A DNA stretch of 64,000 bases from Pseudomonas lini (lineage in GTDB: Bacteria; Pseudomonadota; Gammaproteobacteria; Pseudomonadales; Pseudomonadaceae). Positions 36,064-44,183 of the stretch are shown here, piece by piece. The notes below the pieces were generated by a model. It was not told where the DNA came from and made no database searches. It saw nothing but the letters and a program-made list of their open reading frames with translations. The DNA is taken from positions 1-64,000 of the forward strand of contig NZ_JAUSSR010000014.1 in NCBI RefSeq assembly GCF_030812475.1. The letters are read 5' to 3'. The translations under genes and the position numbers were made by a program. How positions within the stretch are numbered: position 1 is the first letter of the stretch; the number at the start of each line of letters is the position of its first letter.

Positions 36064-37053
36064 ATGAAATTCAACCTCGCCTACTGCCTCAGCCTCGACG
36101 CCAAGCTGTCGATCTATGACGTGCGCGATTTGAATTTCGACGAGACGATGGCGTTCGATTCCGCCAAGGAGCACTTCCAGTGCCCCAACGACGCTTGCCG
36201 CTTGGCGTTCGATGTTGGGAATGTGTTGGGGACGTTCAACGCCAAGAATGTGAATTACGTACGCACCCCGCATTTCAAGAACATTCCCAGCACCCGGCAT
36301 GTCGAGGGTTGTCCTTATGTGAGTTTGAAAACGGCGGCATCGGGCGTGGAAGCGGACGGTTCGGAAACGGATGACAGCCGCGAGGAGCATTTCCCGTCGG
36401 AATTGTTGCTGACTCGGCGTGAGTATATGCGCAAGCCGTTCAGCCCGGCAGTGGTGGCGGATGTCGTGCGGGATGATCCAAAACCACCTTCAACGGCCAG
36501 TGACGTCGAGCATTCGACACGCGATTCCGCGCCAGACAAGACCAGCGTCTTCGCCCATCCGGTGGAGTGTTTCGTGTCGAACTTCGAGGACAAGGAGCTG
36601 CTCAAGCGCATGCCGCTGAAGATCGGCGAGCACACGGCGCCTTATGCATCATTCTTCAAGAAGATCGAGTATCTGCAGGACAACAAGGGGCTGATCTACT
36701 GGGGCAAGATCAAGGAGATCAAGGATTACACCCAGAGCTTTCGCATCGATTTCGAGCAGAAGGTCTGGTTCAAGCAAGGGAATGAGGCGAAGAAGAAGCC
36801 TTATTCGGTCAATGTTTACCTGAGCAAGAAGCTGATCGAGAACTACCGCAAGCGCAAGGCGTTTCTGGAGGAGATCAAGCATGCCATCGACAGTGATGCC
36901 GAGTTGTATTGCTTCTTTTATGGGGTGACGCCGGAGTTGCAGCAGGTGCCGAGCAAGAAGAACCCCGAGCAGACGTTCGGGGTGTTCAGTGCCAATATCG
37001 AGAACCTGGACCACTTCATTATTCGTGAGGCGCCGGGGTTGGAGGGCAAGTAA
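36064..37053 (+). CDS. Unknown 329-aa protein with N-terminal Cys/His cluster
   Basis: The N-terminal 90 residues carry C40-x4-C45 (CPNDAC), H70 (TPHF), H79 and C83 (HVEGC), an arrangement like the zinc finger of CoiA-type competence or nuclease proteins. A low-complexity Ser/Asp linker (about 95-165) follows. The C-terminal part (about 170-329) contains KGLIYWGKIKEIKDYTQSF and YSVNVYLSKKLIENYRKRK, probably a basic nucleic-acid-binding domain. I cannot name the family. It lies between the orphan 37-aa ORF and a convergent DUF6933 gene, and the start has an AAGGA site. Confidence 0.7.
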   Translation: MKFNLAYCLSLDAKLSIYDVRDLNFDETMAFDSAKEHFQCPNDACRLAFDVGNVLGTFNAKNVNYVRTPHFKNIPSTRHVEGCPYVSLKTAASGVEADGSETDDSREEHFPSELLLTRREYMRKPFSPAVVADVVRDDPKPPSTASDVEHSTRDSAPDKTSVFAHPVECFVSNFEDKELLKRMPLKIGEHTAPYASFFKKIEYLQDNKGLIYWGKIKEIKDYTQSFRIDFEQKVWFKQGNEAKKKPYSVNVYLSKKLIENYRKRKAFLEEIKHAIDSDAELYCFFYGVTPELQQVPSKKNPEQTFGVFSANIENLDHFIIREAPGLEGK

Positions 37054-37072
37054 TCCGAACCAAAGCGTTGGT

Positions 37073-37762
37073 TTATTGGGCGTCAAGTTGCCTTTCCAGA
37101 GCCCGTATCTCCTGCCGCACCTCTTTACGCCTAGCCCGCGCAGCCTGGATGTCAGACTCATCGAGGCCGCAGTATCGCCGTAACCAGTGAACCATCATTT
37201 CCTCATCCGGGTAGTAATAGTCTTTATGGCCTTTGCTGTTTCTCGGCGTGTCGTTCATATCGCCATCGGAGCGGCATGCCGAGATTTCGTTTGCTGGCAG
37301 CGAGCCCCACTCCGCAGCAAAACTCTGAAAAATCCATGCGATTTCATCGATGTGCTTTTGCGCGCTGCGATGGCTGCGTCGGTATAGGCGGAACTGGCCG
37401 CAGCTTTCCTGAAAACGCTCGATCATCGGCTCATCGACAACCCACTGAAGGACATCGTATTGCCCTGCGTGGCGCATCAGGCCGTTGATCCAGCGATCCG
37501 TAAAGCGTTGAAAAAAACCCTCAGCGTCAGCCTTTTTTGCATCGGCAAAGATCATGCAGTAACGGCTTGGTATGTGAATCACGAACAACACGTGTTTTCG
37601 TTGGACGGTGACGGCGTGGACCAGCCACTGTTCGCTGCTGTCATCCTTTTCACCTTCCTCGATAACGGACGATGGCGGTTTTTCCACTGGGGTGATTTTC
37701 TTGCCCTTGTGGATGCGACTGAAGAAGTTGCTGGCCGCTTCGGTGCAGTTGAAGATCAACAT
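37073..37762 (-). CDS. DUF6933-like protein
   Basis: This 229-residue protein starts MLIFNCTEAASNFFSRIHKG, like DUF6933 proteins of plasmids and islands. It has a central block QWLVHAVTVQRKHVLFVIHIPSRYC and WVVDEPMIERFQESCGQFRLYRRSHRSAQKHIDEI, and a charged helical C-terminus (RARRKEVRQEIRALERQLDAQ). Function is unknown. It begins 33 bases after the stop of the gene at 37795, so the two form an operon, converging on the gene at 36064. Confidence 0.65.
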   Translation of the reverse strand: MLIFNCTEAASNFFSRIHKGKKITPVEKPPSSVIEEGEKDDSSEQWLVHAVTVQRKHVLFVIHIPSRYCMIFADAKKADAEGFFQRFTDRWINGLMRHAGQYDVLQWVVDEPMIERFQESCGQFRLYRRSHRSAQKHIDEIAWIFQSFAAEWGSLPANEISACRSDGDMNDTPRNSKGHKDYYYPDEEMMVHWLRRYCGLDESDIQAARARRKEVRQEIRALERQLDAQ

Positions 37763-37794
37763 TCGTGGTCCGTTAATAATGCGATGAGCGATGC

Positions 37795-38157
37795 TCAGTC
37801 GTCTCGCTCGATCTCTTCAATCCATTCAAGCTCATAGGGCTGGCGAACAACGTTAGCAATCTCTTCCAGCCCTGCCTCGCTGAGAACCGAGAGGTCTGCA
37901 TCGGTCAATAAGTCGTGTCTGACCATCAATCGCAGGGCCATGAGTGCCTTGGAGCGACTGTAAGCGTCGAAAACCCGGACTATGTCTTTGTCCCGATCGC
38001 GCATCAAGCGATAAAGCATCACATACCTGGCATGAGACGAAAGCGCGTCATGCTCGGTAATGGTGTTGGCATCAGCCAGTACACCTTGGCAAAAACGATC
38101 GAGCGCAATCTTGCGCAGTTCCTTGAATTTTTTCCAGTCGCTTTCGAGGATCGACAT
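37795..38157 (-). CDS. Unknown 120-aa protein, first gene of an operon with the DUF6933-like gene
   Basis: The start MSILESDWKKFKELRKIALDRFC follows AGGAGAG; a much longer upstream frame is rejected because it lacks a ribosome site and overlaps the XRE promoter. The protein is mostly helical and acidic at the end (ELEWIEEIERDD). The segment RYVMLYRLMRDRDKDIVRVFDAYSRSKALMALR resembles a conserved Pseudomonas hypothetical family. Two-gene arrangement with a 33-base gap. It could be part of a toxin-antitoxin or immunity pair, but nothing in the sequence proves this. Confidence 0.62.
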   Translation of the reverse strand: MSILESDWKKFKELRKIALDRFCQGVLADANTITEHDALSSHARYVMLYRLMRDRDKDIVRVFDAYSRSKALMALRLMVRHDLLTDADLSVLSEAGLEEIANVVRQPYELEWIEEIERDD

Positions 38158-38326
38158 GAGGCTCTCCTGCATGAAATTTTGAACGGTGCGAAGGCATATT
38201 CCAGGGAATAGGCCTGCTGATTCTAACCCTGCCTGGTGCCACGTGCTTAGCATCACCAAAACTAGCAAACCCACTTGGATTCGGGCATGCACTCGGTCCG
38301 AAAGCCGCCCGACACAAGGGACTTGG

Positions 38327-38443
38327 TCGATAACCGGATGCTCGCGTTTGGATTTTGGTGATGAGAGTTCGGCGGCGCTTTCGACGATTTTTCGCCGGGT
38401 GCCGGGAGAGCCACCGTCGGCCTGGATGGAAGAGGTGAAATAG
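38327..38443 (+). pseudogene. Possible AraC-family C-terminal remnant
   Basis: The frame reads FGDESSAALSTIFRRVPGEP and SAWMEEVK before a stop. This matches the last helix pair of AraC regulators (G-F-x-[DE]-x-S-x-F-x-x-x-F-[RK]-R-x-x-G-x-x-P-x-x-W). Nothing recognisable precedes it, so it would be a 3' fragment left after rearrangement. Confidence 0.35.
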
Positions 38444-38482
38444 AATGCATCAAAAAATGAGTTTGATCCCGGGGCAAAACAA

Positions 38483-38504
38483 CTGTACAAAAACACAGTA
38501 TATT
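38483..38504 (+). promoter_or_regulatory. LexA-like SOS box overlapping a -10 element
   Basis: CTGT-N8-ACAG (38483-38498) is the exact LexA spacing and outer bases. TATATT (38499-38504) follows directly and may be the -10 box of the XRE gene that starts at 38537. Confidence 0.5.
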
Positions 38505-38536
38505 TTGAACCGACACTCTCGAGCCCGGAGAACACC

Positions 38537-38854
38537 ATGGCCTCTTATGCGATGAAGATCACCTTGGAACGTATCGCCCTTTTCCAATTCACGCCAAACC
38601 ACTGCGCCCAGGCCCGGGCGATGCTGGGTTGGAGTATCGAAGAGCTGTCTGAAGAATCCGGTGTTTCGGTTGACGCCATTCAACGATTCGAAGCCGAGCG
38701 TGATGTGCTGGATGTGACCCGGCTGGCGTTGGCTTACCGGTTTGAAGCGGAGGGGTTGGTGTTTTTCCCGGGGTTTGCGCCGGGGCGAGGGATGAATGTG
38801 AAGGGGTCGACGCCGAATCCGGTGGGACGGGCGGATTATGCGATGGTTGAGTGA
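38537..38854 (+). CDS. XRE-type helix-turn-helix protein
   Basis: This 105-residue protein has a Cro/C1-type HTH at about residues 18-65 (HCAQARAMLGWSIEELSEESGVSVDAIQRFEAERDVLD pattern) and a Gly/Pro-rich C-terminal tail (FFPGFAPGRGMNVKG) that is typical of a small Pseudomonas regulator family. The ATG follows CGGAGAAC. A LexA-like box overlaps its promoter, suggesting DNA-damage control. It lies just upstream of the HigBA-like pair but with a separate promoter between. Confidence 0.78.
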   Translation: MASYAMKITLERIALFQFTPNHCAQARAMLGWSIEELSEESGVSVDAIQRFEAERDVLDVTRLALAYRFEAEGLVFFPGFAPGRGMNVKGSTPNPVGRADYAMVE

Positions 38855-38865
38855 ACAATCATCGA

Positions 38866-38893
38866 TTGACGATTATTCCCATTTAGGTATATT
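38866..38893 (+). promoter_or_regulatory. Sigma70 promoter of the toxin-antitoxin pair
   Basis: TTGACG, 16-base spacer and TATATT. The -10 box ends only 5 bases before the ATG at 38899, so the mRNA would be nearly leaderless. AATCATCGATTGACGATT, an imperfect inverted repeat over the -35, may be the autoregulatory operator. Confidence 0.6.
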
Positions 38894-38898
38894 TTACC

Positions 38899-39261
38899 AT
38901 GAGTACAAGGAAGTCACTCCTGTGGGTTAGCAGCAGCAAGAAGGATCTCAAGGAAATGCCCGCCGATGTACAGGACGTTTTTGGACATGCTCTGGATTTG
39001 GCACAGAGTGGTGCGAAGCATCCGGACGCAAAGCCTCTAAAAGGTTTTGGAGGCGCTGGAGTTCTGGAGGTGGTTGAGGACTTCGATACGAATACCTACC
39101 GCGCCGTTTATACCGTTCGTTTCAGTAGTGCCATTTATGTTTTGCACTGTTTTCAAAAGAAGTCGACTACGGGAATCAAAACCGCGCAGGGCGACATCGG
39201 TTTGATCAAGAAGAGATTTCAAGCGGCGCAGGATCACGCGAAAGGATCAGAAAATGATTGA
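38899..39261 (+). CDS. HigB/RelE-type (Gp49-like) toxin
   Basis: This 120-residue protein of the phage-derived Gp49-like/HigB family, a ribosome-dependent mRNA interferase fold, has core motifs DLKEMPADVQDVFGHALD, AKPLKGFGGAGVLEVVEDF, YRAVYTVRF and IYVLHCFQKKSTTGIKT. The antitoxin overlaps its last 8 bases. Toxin-first order is usual for HigBA. The start may instead be an in-frame CTG seven codons later, because AAGGAAG lies just before it and the promoter leaves almost no leader for the ATG. Confidence 0.85.
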   Translation: MSTRKSLLWVSSSKKDLKEMPADVQDVFGHALDLAQSGAKHPDAKPLKGFGGAGVLEVVEDFDTNTYRAVYTVRFSSAIYVLHCFQKKSTTGIKTAQGDIGLIKKRFQAAQDHAKGSEND

Positions 39262-39574
39262 AGTCGAAGAAAGCAGCGGGAACGTCTATGCCGACCTCGG
39301 GATACCCAACGCCAATGAGATGCGAGTCAAATCCCAACTGGCCGCAAAAATTGGCGAGATCGTCAAGGCTCGGCATTTGACCCAGGTTCAAGCGTCAGTA
39401 ATCCTGGGGTTGTCGCAGCCCAAGCTCTCCGAGATGTTGCGCGGAAAGTTTCGCGGCATCAGTGAAGCCAAGATGATGGAATGCCTTCTGCTGCTCGGGC
39501 GTGATGTGCAAATCGTCGTCAAGTCGGCCCCCCGATCCAGAAAAGAGGGACGAATTGAGGTGGTGTTCACCTGA
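39254..39574 (+). CDS. HigA-type XRE antitoxin
   Basis: This 106-residue protein has an XRE helix-turn-helix at about residues 34-86 (AKIGEIVKARHLTQVQASVILGLSQPKLSEMLRGKF pattern) and a short C-terminal strand. It should neutralise the toxin encoded just upstream and repress their shared promoter. The start overlaps the toxin end, consistent with coupled translation. Confidence 0.85.
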   Translation: MIEVEESSGNVYADLGIPNANEMRVKSQLAAKIGEIVKARHLTQVQASVILGLSQPKLSEMLRGKFRGISEAKMMECLLLLGRDVQIVVKSAPRSRKEGRIEVVFT

Positions 39575-39656
39575 AGCGCCGACCCGGCGCTATATCCTCC
39601 GGGTCGTCGCCTGCTCATGTTCTTTTTGCCAACCTCTGACCAATCCCCGCCACTGC

Positions 39657-41177
39657 CTACGGCTTGAACGCCGGTGCCTGCCACGCACGGGACACTTGTT
39701 CGTAACCGTACGCTAATGACAGCAGCCTGGCCTCGCTCCAGCGTGCGCCGAAGAAGTACACCGAGGTCGGCACCCCGGTATCGTCGATCCCGGAAGGCAT
39801 CATGATGCCGGGATAACCCGCCAGCGGGGCGGCGTTCAAGCCGGGTGAGCCGACGTCCAGCATCAGGGCGTCCAGTTGATGGGTGACCAGCACGTTGTCA
39901 ATGGCGGCCGCATTTTCGCTTTGGATTTTTTGCCACAACTGGTTGTACGTACTCTCGTCAAAATCGATCTTGCTGGCCGCGCTCAACAGGGTCTGCCCAT
40001 AACCTTCAGCCCCGGGGGACTTTTCGTTGAATTGCACAATCGCTTCCAGACTCGGTGCCACAAGTCCTTTACGAGTTGCCAGATAGCCTGGCAGGTTGCG
40101 CTTGATACCCATCGAGAACGCCTCCTCTACCTGCTCCGATTCCGGTTCAATGAACTCCACCGGAATTAAGGTGGCGCCTGCCGCCTGGATGATTTCCAGC
40201 GCCAGGGAAAACTGGGGGTCGAGTTGTTTCGCCTCTATGTCGGTGTCGAATTTCACCGGATAACCGATGCGCCGCCCTGCCAGGGCGTTAGGTTGCAGCC
40301 ATTGCGTGTAGTCCACGTCGCGCACGGACTGCGGTTTTTTGACCGGTTCGTCATCGTCGTTACCGGTCATGGCGTTCAACAGCAGTGCAGCCTCGCGGAC
40401 GGTGCGCGTCATCGGCCCGGGCGTATCGGTTTTATACGTCACGGGAATGATGCCGCTACGACTGAGCAGGCCCGCGGTAGGCCTGAGGCCCACTACCCCG
40501 TTGAGGGCGGCCGGGCAGATGATCGAGCCGGAGGTTTCCGTGCCGACGGCCAAGGGTGCGAAACCGGCGGCGACAGCGGCGCCGGAGCCCGAGCTGGAAC
40601 CGCAGGGCGTCTCACTCAATACGTGCGGGTTCTTGGTTTGTCCACCGCGGCCACTCCACCCACCCGGGATGGAAAGGTCGCGGAAGTTAGCCCATTCGCT
40701 GAGGTTGGTTTTCCCCAGGATAACCGCCCCGGCCGCCCTGAGCCGTTGCACGATAAAGGCATCCTGCGCGGCGGGCTGCCCGACCATGGCCAACGACCCG
40801 GCGCTGGTCTGCATCTGGTCGGAGGTGTCGATATTGTCTTTGAGTAATACCGGAATGCCATGCAGCGGGCCGCGGACGTGCCCTCCTCGTCGCTCCTGGT
40901 CCAGTGACTCGGCAATGGCCAATGCCTCCGGATTGAGCTCGATGATCGCGTTGATCGCCGGTCCCTGTTTATCCAGCTTTTCGATCCGCTGTTGCAAGTG
41001 CTGCACCAGCGTTACCGCACTCAGTTGATTGCGCTCCATTCTTTTGCCGAGTTCATCGACACTAAGATATTCCAGCCCCGATTCGGTTGCCAAAGTTTGC
41101 GCTTGGGTTGCGCTCGCGATCGACAGCAGGACAAGCGATGCCAACCGCGTCATGCAGGCTTTAAATGTCACATCCAT
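39657..41177 (-). CDS. Secreted amidase-signature hydrolase
   Basis: This 506-residue protein has a signal peptide (about residues 1-26, MDVTFKACMTRLASLVLLSI). The amidase-signature Ser-Ser-Lys triad is intact: Lys in HGIPVLLKDNIDT, Ser in ETPCGSSSGSGAAVAAG and Ser in GTETSGSIICPAALN. It is likely a periplasmic amide or acyl-amide hydrolase; the substrate is not predictable. The start after AGGAGC is chosen because it exposes the signal peptide. It converges on the toxin-antitoxin pair and marks the right limit of the accessory block. Confidence 0.88.
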   Translation of the reverse strand: MDVTFKACMTRLASLVLLSIASATQAQTLATESGLEYLSVDELGKRMERNQLSAVTLVQHLQQRIEKLDKQGPAINAIIELNPEALAIAESLDQERRGGHVRGPLHGIPVLLKDNIDTSDQMQTSAGSLAMVGQPAAQDAFIVQRLRAAGAVILGKTNLSEWANFRDLSIPGGWSGRGGQTKNPHVLSETPCGSSSGSGAAVAAGFAPLAVGTETSGSIICPAALNGVVGLRPTAGLLSRSGIIPVTYKTDTPGPMTRTVREAALLLNAMTGNDDDEPVKKPQSVRDVDYTQWLQPNALAGRRIGYPVKFDTDIEAKQLDPQFSLALEIIQAAGATLIPVEFIEPESEQVEEAFSMGIKRNLPGYLATRKGLVAPSLEAIVQFNEKSPGAEGYGQTLLSAASKIDFDESTYNQLWQKIQSENAAAIDNVLVTHQLDALMLDVGSPGLNAAPLAGYPGIMMPSGIDDTGVPTSVYFFGARWSEARLLSLAYGYEQVSRAWQAPAFKP

Positions 41178-41312
41178 GTGAAAAGCTCCTTGTGATGATT
41201 GATAGCGAGTGAATGAGCTCACTCGCCTTCCAGCCTACCGACACCGCTGGAATTGTCCGTCATCACTTTTCGCTGGAACCTGTACGAATACGCGTCCCAC
41301 CCTGTAGCCGCT

Positions 41313-42365
41313 TTAGCCAACACTCTGCTGGTACAGCTGCTGCTCGACCTCATCCCACCAGGTACTGCCTCGCTGCGGATGCAGCACATTGAATGCTTCG
41401 CCCATCTGTGGCGTGGTGATCGACACATTGCGCTCCCAGGCCAACGCCAGGATGCGGTCAAAGGGTTCGTACCAGGCATGCATCGACAAATCGAAGGTAC
41501 CGTTGTGGATGGGCAGTAACCACTGCCCTTTTAGATCGATATGCGCCTGCAAGGTCTGCTCCGGCTGCATGTGCACGTGGGGCCACTGGACGTTGTAGGC
41601 GCCGGTTTCCATCAGGGTCAGGTCGAATGGCCCGTACTGTTGGCCGATGCGTTTGAAGCCGTCGAAATAACCGCTGTCACCGCTGAAGAAGATCCGTGTA
41701 TCTCCGTCGATCATCACCCATGAAGCCCACAGTGTGCTGTTGCCATCGAACAGGCCCCGGCCGGAAAAATGCTGCGAAGGGGTGGCGATGAACTGCAGGC
41801 CATCGACCTCGGTGCCTTGCCACCAGTCCAGCTGACGCACTTTGCTGGCGTCGATGCCCCACTTGATCAGGGTGTCGCCTACGCCCAGGGGCGTCAGGAA
41901 GTAGTGGGTCTTGTCCGCCAGCTTGCGTATCGCCTGATAATCGAGGTGGTCATAGTGATCGTGGGACAAGATCACTGCTTCAATCGGCGGCAGTTCTTCC
42001 AGACTGATCGGCGGCTGATGGAAACGCTTGGGGCCGGCCCATTGCACCGGCGAGGCACGTTCGGCGAAGACCGGGTCGGTGATCCAGAATTTGTCCCGCA
42101 GTTTCAGCAAGACGGTGGAATGCCCGAGGCGGTAGACGCTGTGATTCGGCGCGGCAATCAACGCCGCTTGCGTCAGTCTTTGCACCGGAACGGGTGCCGT
42201 CGGGCGGGTATTGTCTGGCTTGTGGAAGATCATGTCCCACATGATGCGCACGGTTTTGCGAAAACCTTCGCGCTGCACCGGGGCATGGTTGCGGTACTGC
42301 CCTTGAGTCTGTCGAGATGCTTCAGGTACGGAGGCGTTGTCCGCCGGGGAAAATGAAGTGGCCAT
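41313..42365 (-). CDS. Metallo-beta-lactamase-fold hydrolase (NAPE-PLD / UlaG-like)
   Basis: This 350-residue protein has LGHSTVLLKL and the zinc motif LSHDHYDHLDY (HxHxDH), then FSGDSGYFDGF and LLPIHNGTFDLSMHAWYEP. This layout is that of N-acyl-phosphatidylethanolamine phospholipase D-like MBL proteins. No signal peptide is evident. The start after GGAG is preferred. It is divergent from a TetR gene 212 bases away, which probably represses it through the palindrome at 42484. Confidence 0.87.
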   Translation of the reverse strand: MATSFSPADNASVPEASRQTQGQYRNHAPVQREGFRKTVRIMWDMIFHKPDNTRPTAPVPVQRLTQAALIAAPNHSVYRLGHSTVLLKLRDKFWITDPVFAERASPVQWAGPKRFHQPPISLEELPPIEAVILSHDHYDHLDYQAIRKLADKTHYFLTPLGVGDTLIKWGIDASKVRQLDWWQGTEVDGLQFIATPSQHFSGRGLFDGNSTLWASWVMIDGDTRIFFSGDSGYFDGFKRIGQQYGPFDLTLMETGAYNVQWPHVHMQPEQTLQAHIDLKGQWLLPIHNGTFDLSMHAWYEPFDRILALAWERNVSITTPQMGEAFNVLHPQRGSTWWDEVEQQLYQQSVG

Positions 42366-42483
42366 GGCTGAGACTCCAGAAAAACCGCGGTTTGGCGGCT
42401 CTGTGCTTTGAAACGAAAAATGGCCGGGCACGCACGCACTAGCCGAAAAACTCTATGATTGATGCTCAGGATTAACAGAGCAT

Positions 42484-42499
42484 TACACTGCACAGTGTA
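42484..42499. promoter_or_regulatory. Palindromic operator between the hydrolase and tetR
   Basis: TACACTG-CA-CAGTGTA is a perfect 7-bp inverted repeat. A related half, CTCAGTGTA, occurs at 42539-42547, near the tetR start. Probable TetR-binding sites. Confidence 0.6.
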
Positions 42500-42577
42500 G
42501 TTTCTAGGTTGCATCAATCTTAATCCCAAGTAAACTACTCAGTGTAATTTTTACCACTTCCTGACGAAGCGTTTCCT

Positions 42578-43186
42578 ATGACTGCCCCACAGCGCCTCAC
42601 CGATCGAAAACGTGCAGCCATCATTCAGGCGGCGATTGCCGAATTCCGTGCCAACGGTTTCGACATCACCAGCATGGACAAGATCGCCGCCACCGCCGGG
42701 GTGTCGAAGCGCACGGTGTACAACCACTTCCCCAGCAAGGAAGAGTTGTTCGCCGAAATCCTCAATCAGTTGTGGGCGCGGCTGACCGCGGAACCGGAAA
42801 CGTCCTACCGCCCTGACCTGCCCCTGCGCGACCAGATGCGCCGGATGCTGCTGGCAAAATTGCAGATGATGAGCGACGACAATTTTCTCGACCTGGCCCG
42901 GGTCGCTATCGCCGCCACCATCCACTCCCCGGAGCGAGCGCAGAACATGGTCGCGCGAATGGGTGAACGCGAAGAAAGCCTGACCTTGTGGATCCGTACT
43001 GCCCAGGCCGATGGCCGGTTAAAACCGGTCGAACCGGAATTTGCCGCGCAGCAGATTCACGGGATGCTCAAATCCTTTGCCTTCTGGCCGCAGATTTCCA
43101 TGGGCTTGCCAAGCTTGTCAGCCGAGCGGCAGAGCATGGTCGTGGAATCCGCGCTGGATATGTTTCTGGCGTGCTATCAGGTCTAG
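42578..43186 (+). CDS. TetR/AcrR-family repressor
   Basis: This 202-residue protein has an N-terminal TetR HTH (residues about 12-58: KRAAIIQAAIAEFRANGF, then GVSKRTVYNHFPSKEEL) and a ligand-binding helical C-terminal domain resembling the AefR-like type. It is divergent from the MBL-fold hydrolase, with palindromes in between, so it probably controls that gene and itself. Ligand unknown. Confidence 0.88.
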   Translation: MTAPQRLTDRKRAAIIQAAIAEFRANGFDITSMDKIAATAGVSKRTVYNHFPSKEELFAEILNQLWARLTAEPETSYRPDLPLRDQMRRMLLAKLQMMSDDNFLDLARVAIAATIHSPERAQNMVARMGEREESLTLWIRTAQADGRLKPVEPEFAAQQIHGMLKSFAFWPQISMGLPSLSAERQSMVVESALDMFLACYQV

Positions 43187-43251
43187 ATCAAGCTCTGGCT
43201 ATGCCCCGGCGCTATAGTGAGCCTCAGTCCCCGCGCCAGGCAGAGAGTCCC

Positions 43252-43782
43252 ATGACCACCGAAACCAAACACACCGCGCCCGTCGATCACCTGCGTTTTC
43301 ACCGCCCTCACGCTCACCTGGCTCCGACCTTTGGTACCGACAGGTTTGCCCTGCGCGCCGAGGCCTTTGCGCGATTCTTCGGCACGCCGACTTTTCTCGG
43401 TGCACAAACGCTGATCGTGGTGGTGTGGGTGTGCCTCAATCTGTTTGGCGTGGCTCACTTCGACCTGTACCCGTTCATCCTGCTCAACCTGGCGTTCAGC
43501 CTGCAATCGGCTTACGCCGCACCGCTGATACTGCTGGCCCAGACCCGCCAGGCCGCCCGCGACAAAGCCCAGTCCGACGCCGATGCGCAGCACCGCGAAG
43601 CGCTGGCCGTGGCCAACGCCGAACGTCAGGCCCAGGCAGCGCAGAACTCCGCGCAACTGTTGGAGCTGCTGGAGCAGAACACCCGACTGACCGAAATGAC
43701 CAAGACCCTGACCGAACGCATTGAAAGCCTGACGTCCGAGATGCATCAACACTTTGTGGGCAAGGCTCAGTCGAGCCGCTGA
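43252..43782 (+). CDS. DUF1003 membrane protein
   Basis: This 176-residue protein has two membrane helices (about 52-70 and 78-98) with the DUF1003 pattern TFLGAQTLIVVVWVCLN and DLYPFILLNLAFSLQSAYAAPLILL. A long Gln/Ala-rich coiled coil (about 105-165) follows. The family is found in many bacteria with no established function. The start MTTETKHTAP follows GAGAG. It is 65 bases after tetR and may be read from the same transcript. Confidence 0.85.
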   Translation: MTTETKHTAPVDHLRFHRPHAHLAPTFGTDRFALRAEAFARFFGTPTFLGAQTLIVVVWVCLNLFGVAHFDLYPFILLNLAFSLQSAYAAPLILLAQTRQAARDKAQSDADAQHREALAVANAERQAQAAQNSAQLLELLEQNTRLTEMTKTLTERIESLTSEMHQHFVGKAQSSR

Positions 43783-43856
43783 TCAGCGAACCGACGACCT
43801 GTCGGCGTGGACCTGGAGCAGCGTGACCGCGCGCGGTCGAACGCGGATGAAAAATC

Positions 43857-44183
43857 TCAGCCCTGCACAAGACTGCGCACCGCCGAAATCTCCGGCACTT
43901 CCCGCCGATTCATGTACACCCGCAACGGCTCGGTAATGTTGATCCGGTCGTCGATATTCTGATCCAGCAGCAACTGAATCAACTCGCGCTTGAGTGTCAT
44001 GGCCTGCTCCGGACCGGCCGCCCAGACGAACTCGCTCACGGGAATGATGCCGTCATCCGCTACGTCCATGCCGAACGCGTCTTCACTGAAGCGGACGATG
44101 TATTGGCCGGTTTTGCGATTGAGGCCGACGAAGCCTTGGAGTTGGTCGGCAGCTTGGCAGATGAGCTGGGACGTGATGCGCAT
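43857..44183 (-). CDS. DUF2025 family protein
   Basis: This 108-residue cytosolic protein is restricted to pseudomonads as far as I know. It has the conserved blocks LQGFVGLNRKTGQYIVRFSE, FGMDVADDGIIPVSEFVWA, MTLKRELIQLLLDQNIDDRI and REVPEISAVRSLVQG. Function unknown. The ATG follows GAGGT. A 576-codon open frame extends far upstream on this strand, but only this part is the gene; the rest is a shadow of glpQ. Confidence 0.85.
   Translation of the reverse strand: MRITSQLICQAADQLQGFVGLNRKTGQYIVRFSEDAFGMDVADDGIIPVSEFVWAAGPEQAMTLKRELIQLLLDQNIDDRINITEPLRVYMNRREVPEISAVRSLVQG

Larger units (their letters stand above)
38158..38536. other. Intergenic region with a possible AraC-type remnant and a LexA-like box
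   Basis: This 380-base divergent region contains a plus-strand fragment (38327-38443) ending DESSAALSTIFRRV and GEPPSAWMEEVK, which looks like the end of an AraC-family DNA-binding domain without its beginning, and the SOS-like box at 38483. Confidence 0.4.

Noticed and set aside
37795..38538. 247-codon form of the unknown protein before DUF6933
   Set aside because: The extension has no ribosome site, overlaps the XRE promoter on the other strand and lacks coding character; the ATG at 38157 has AGGAGAG.
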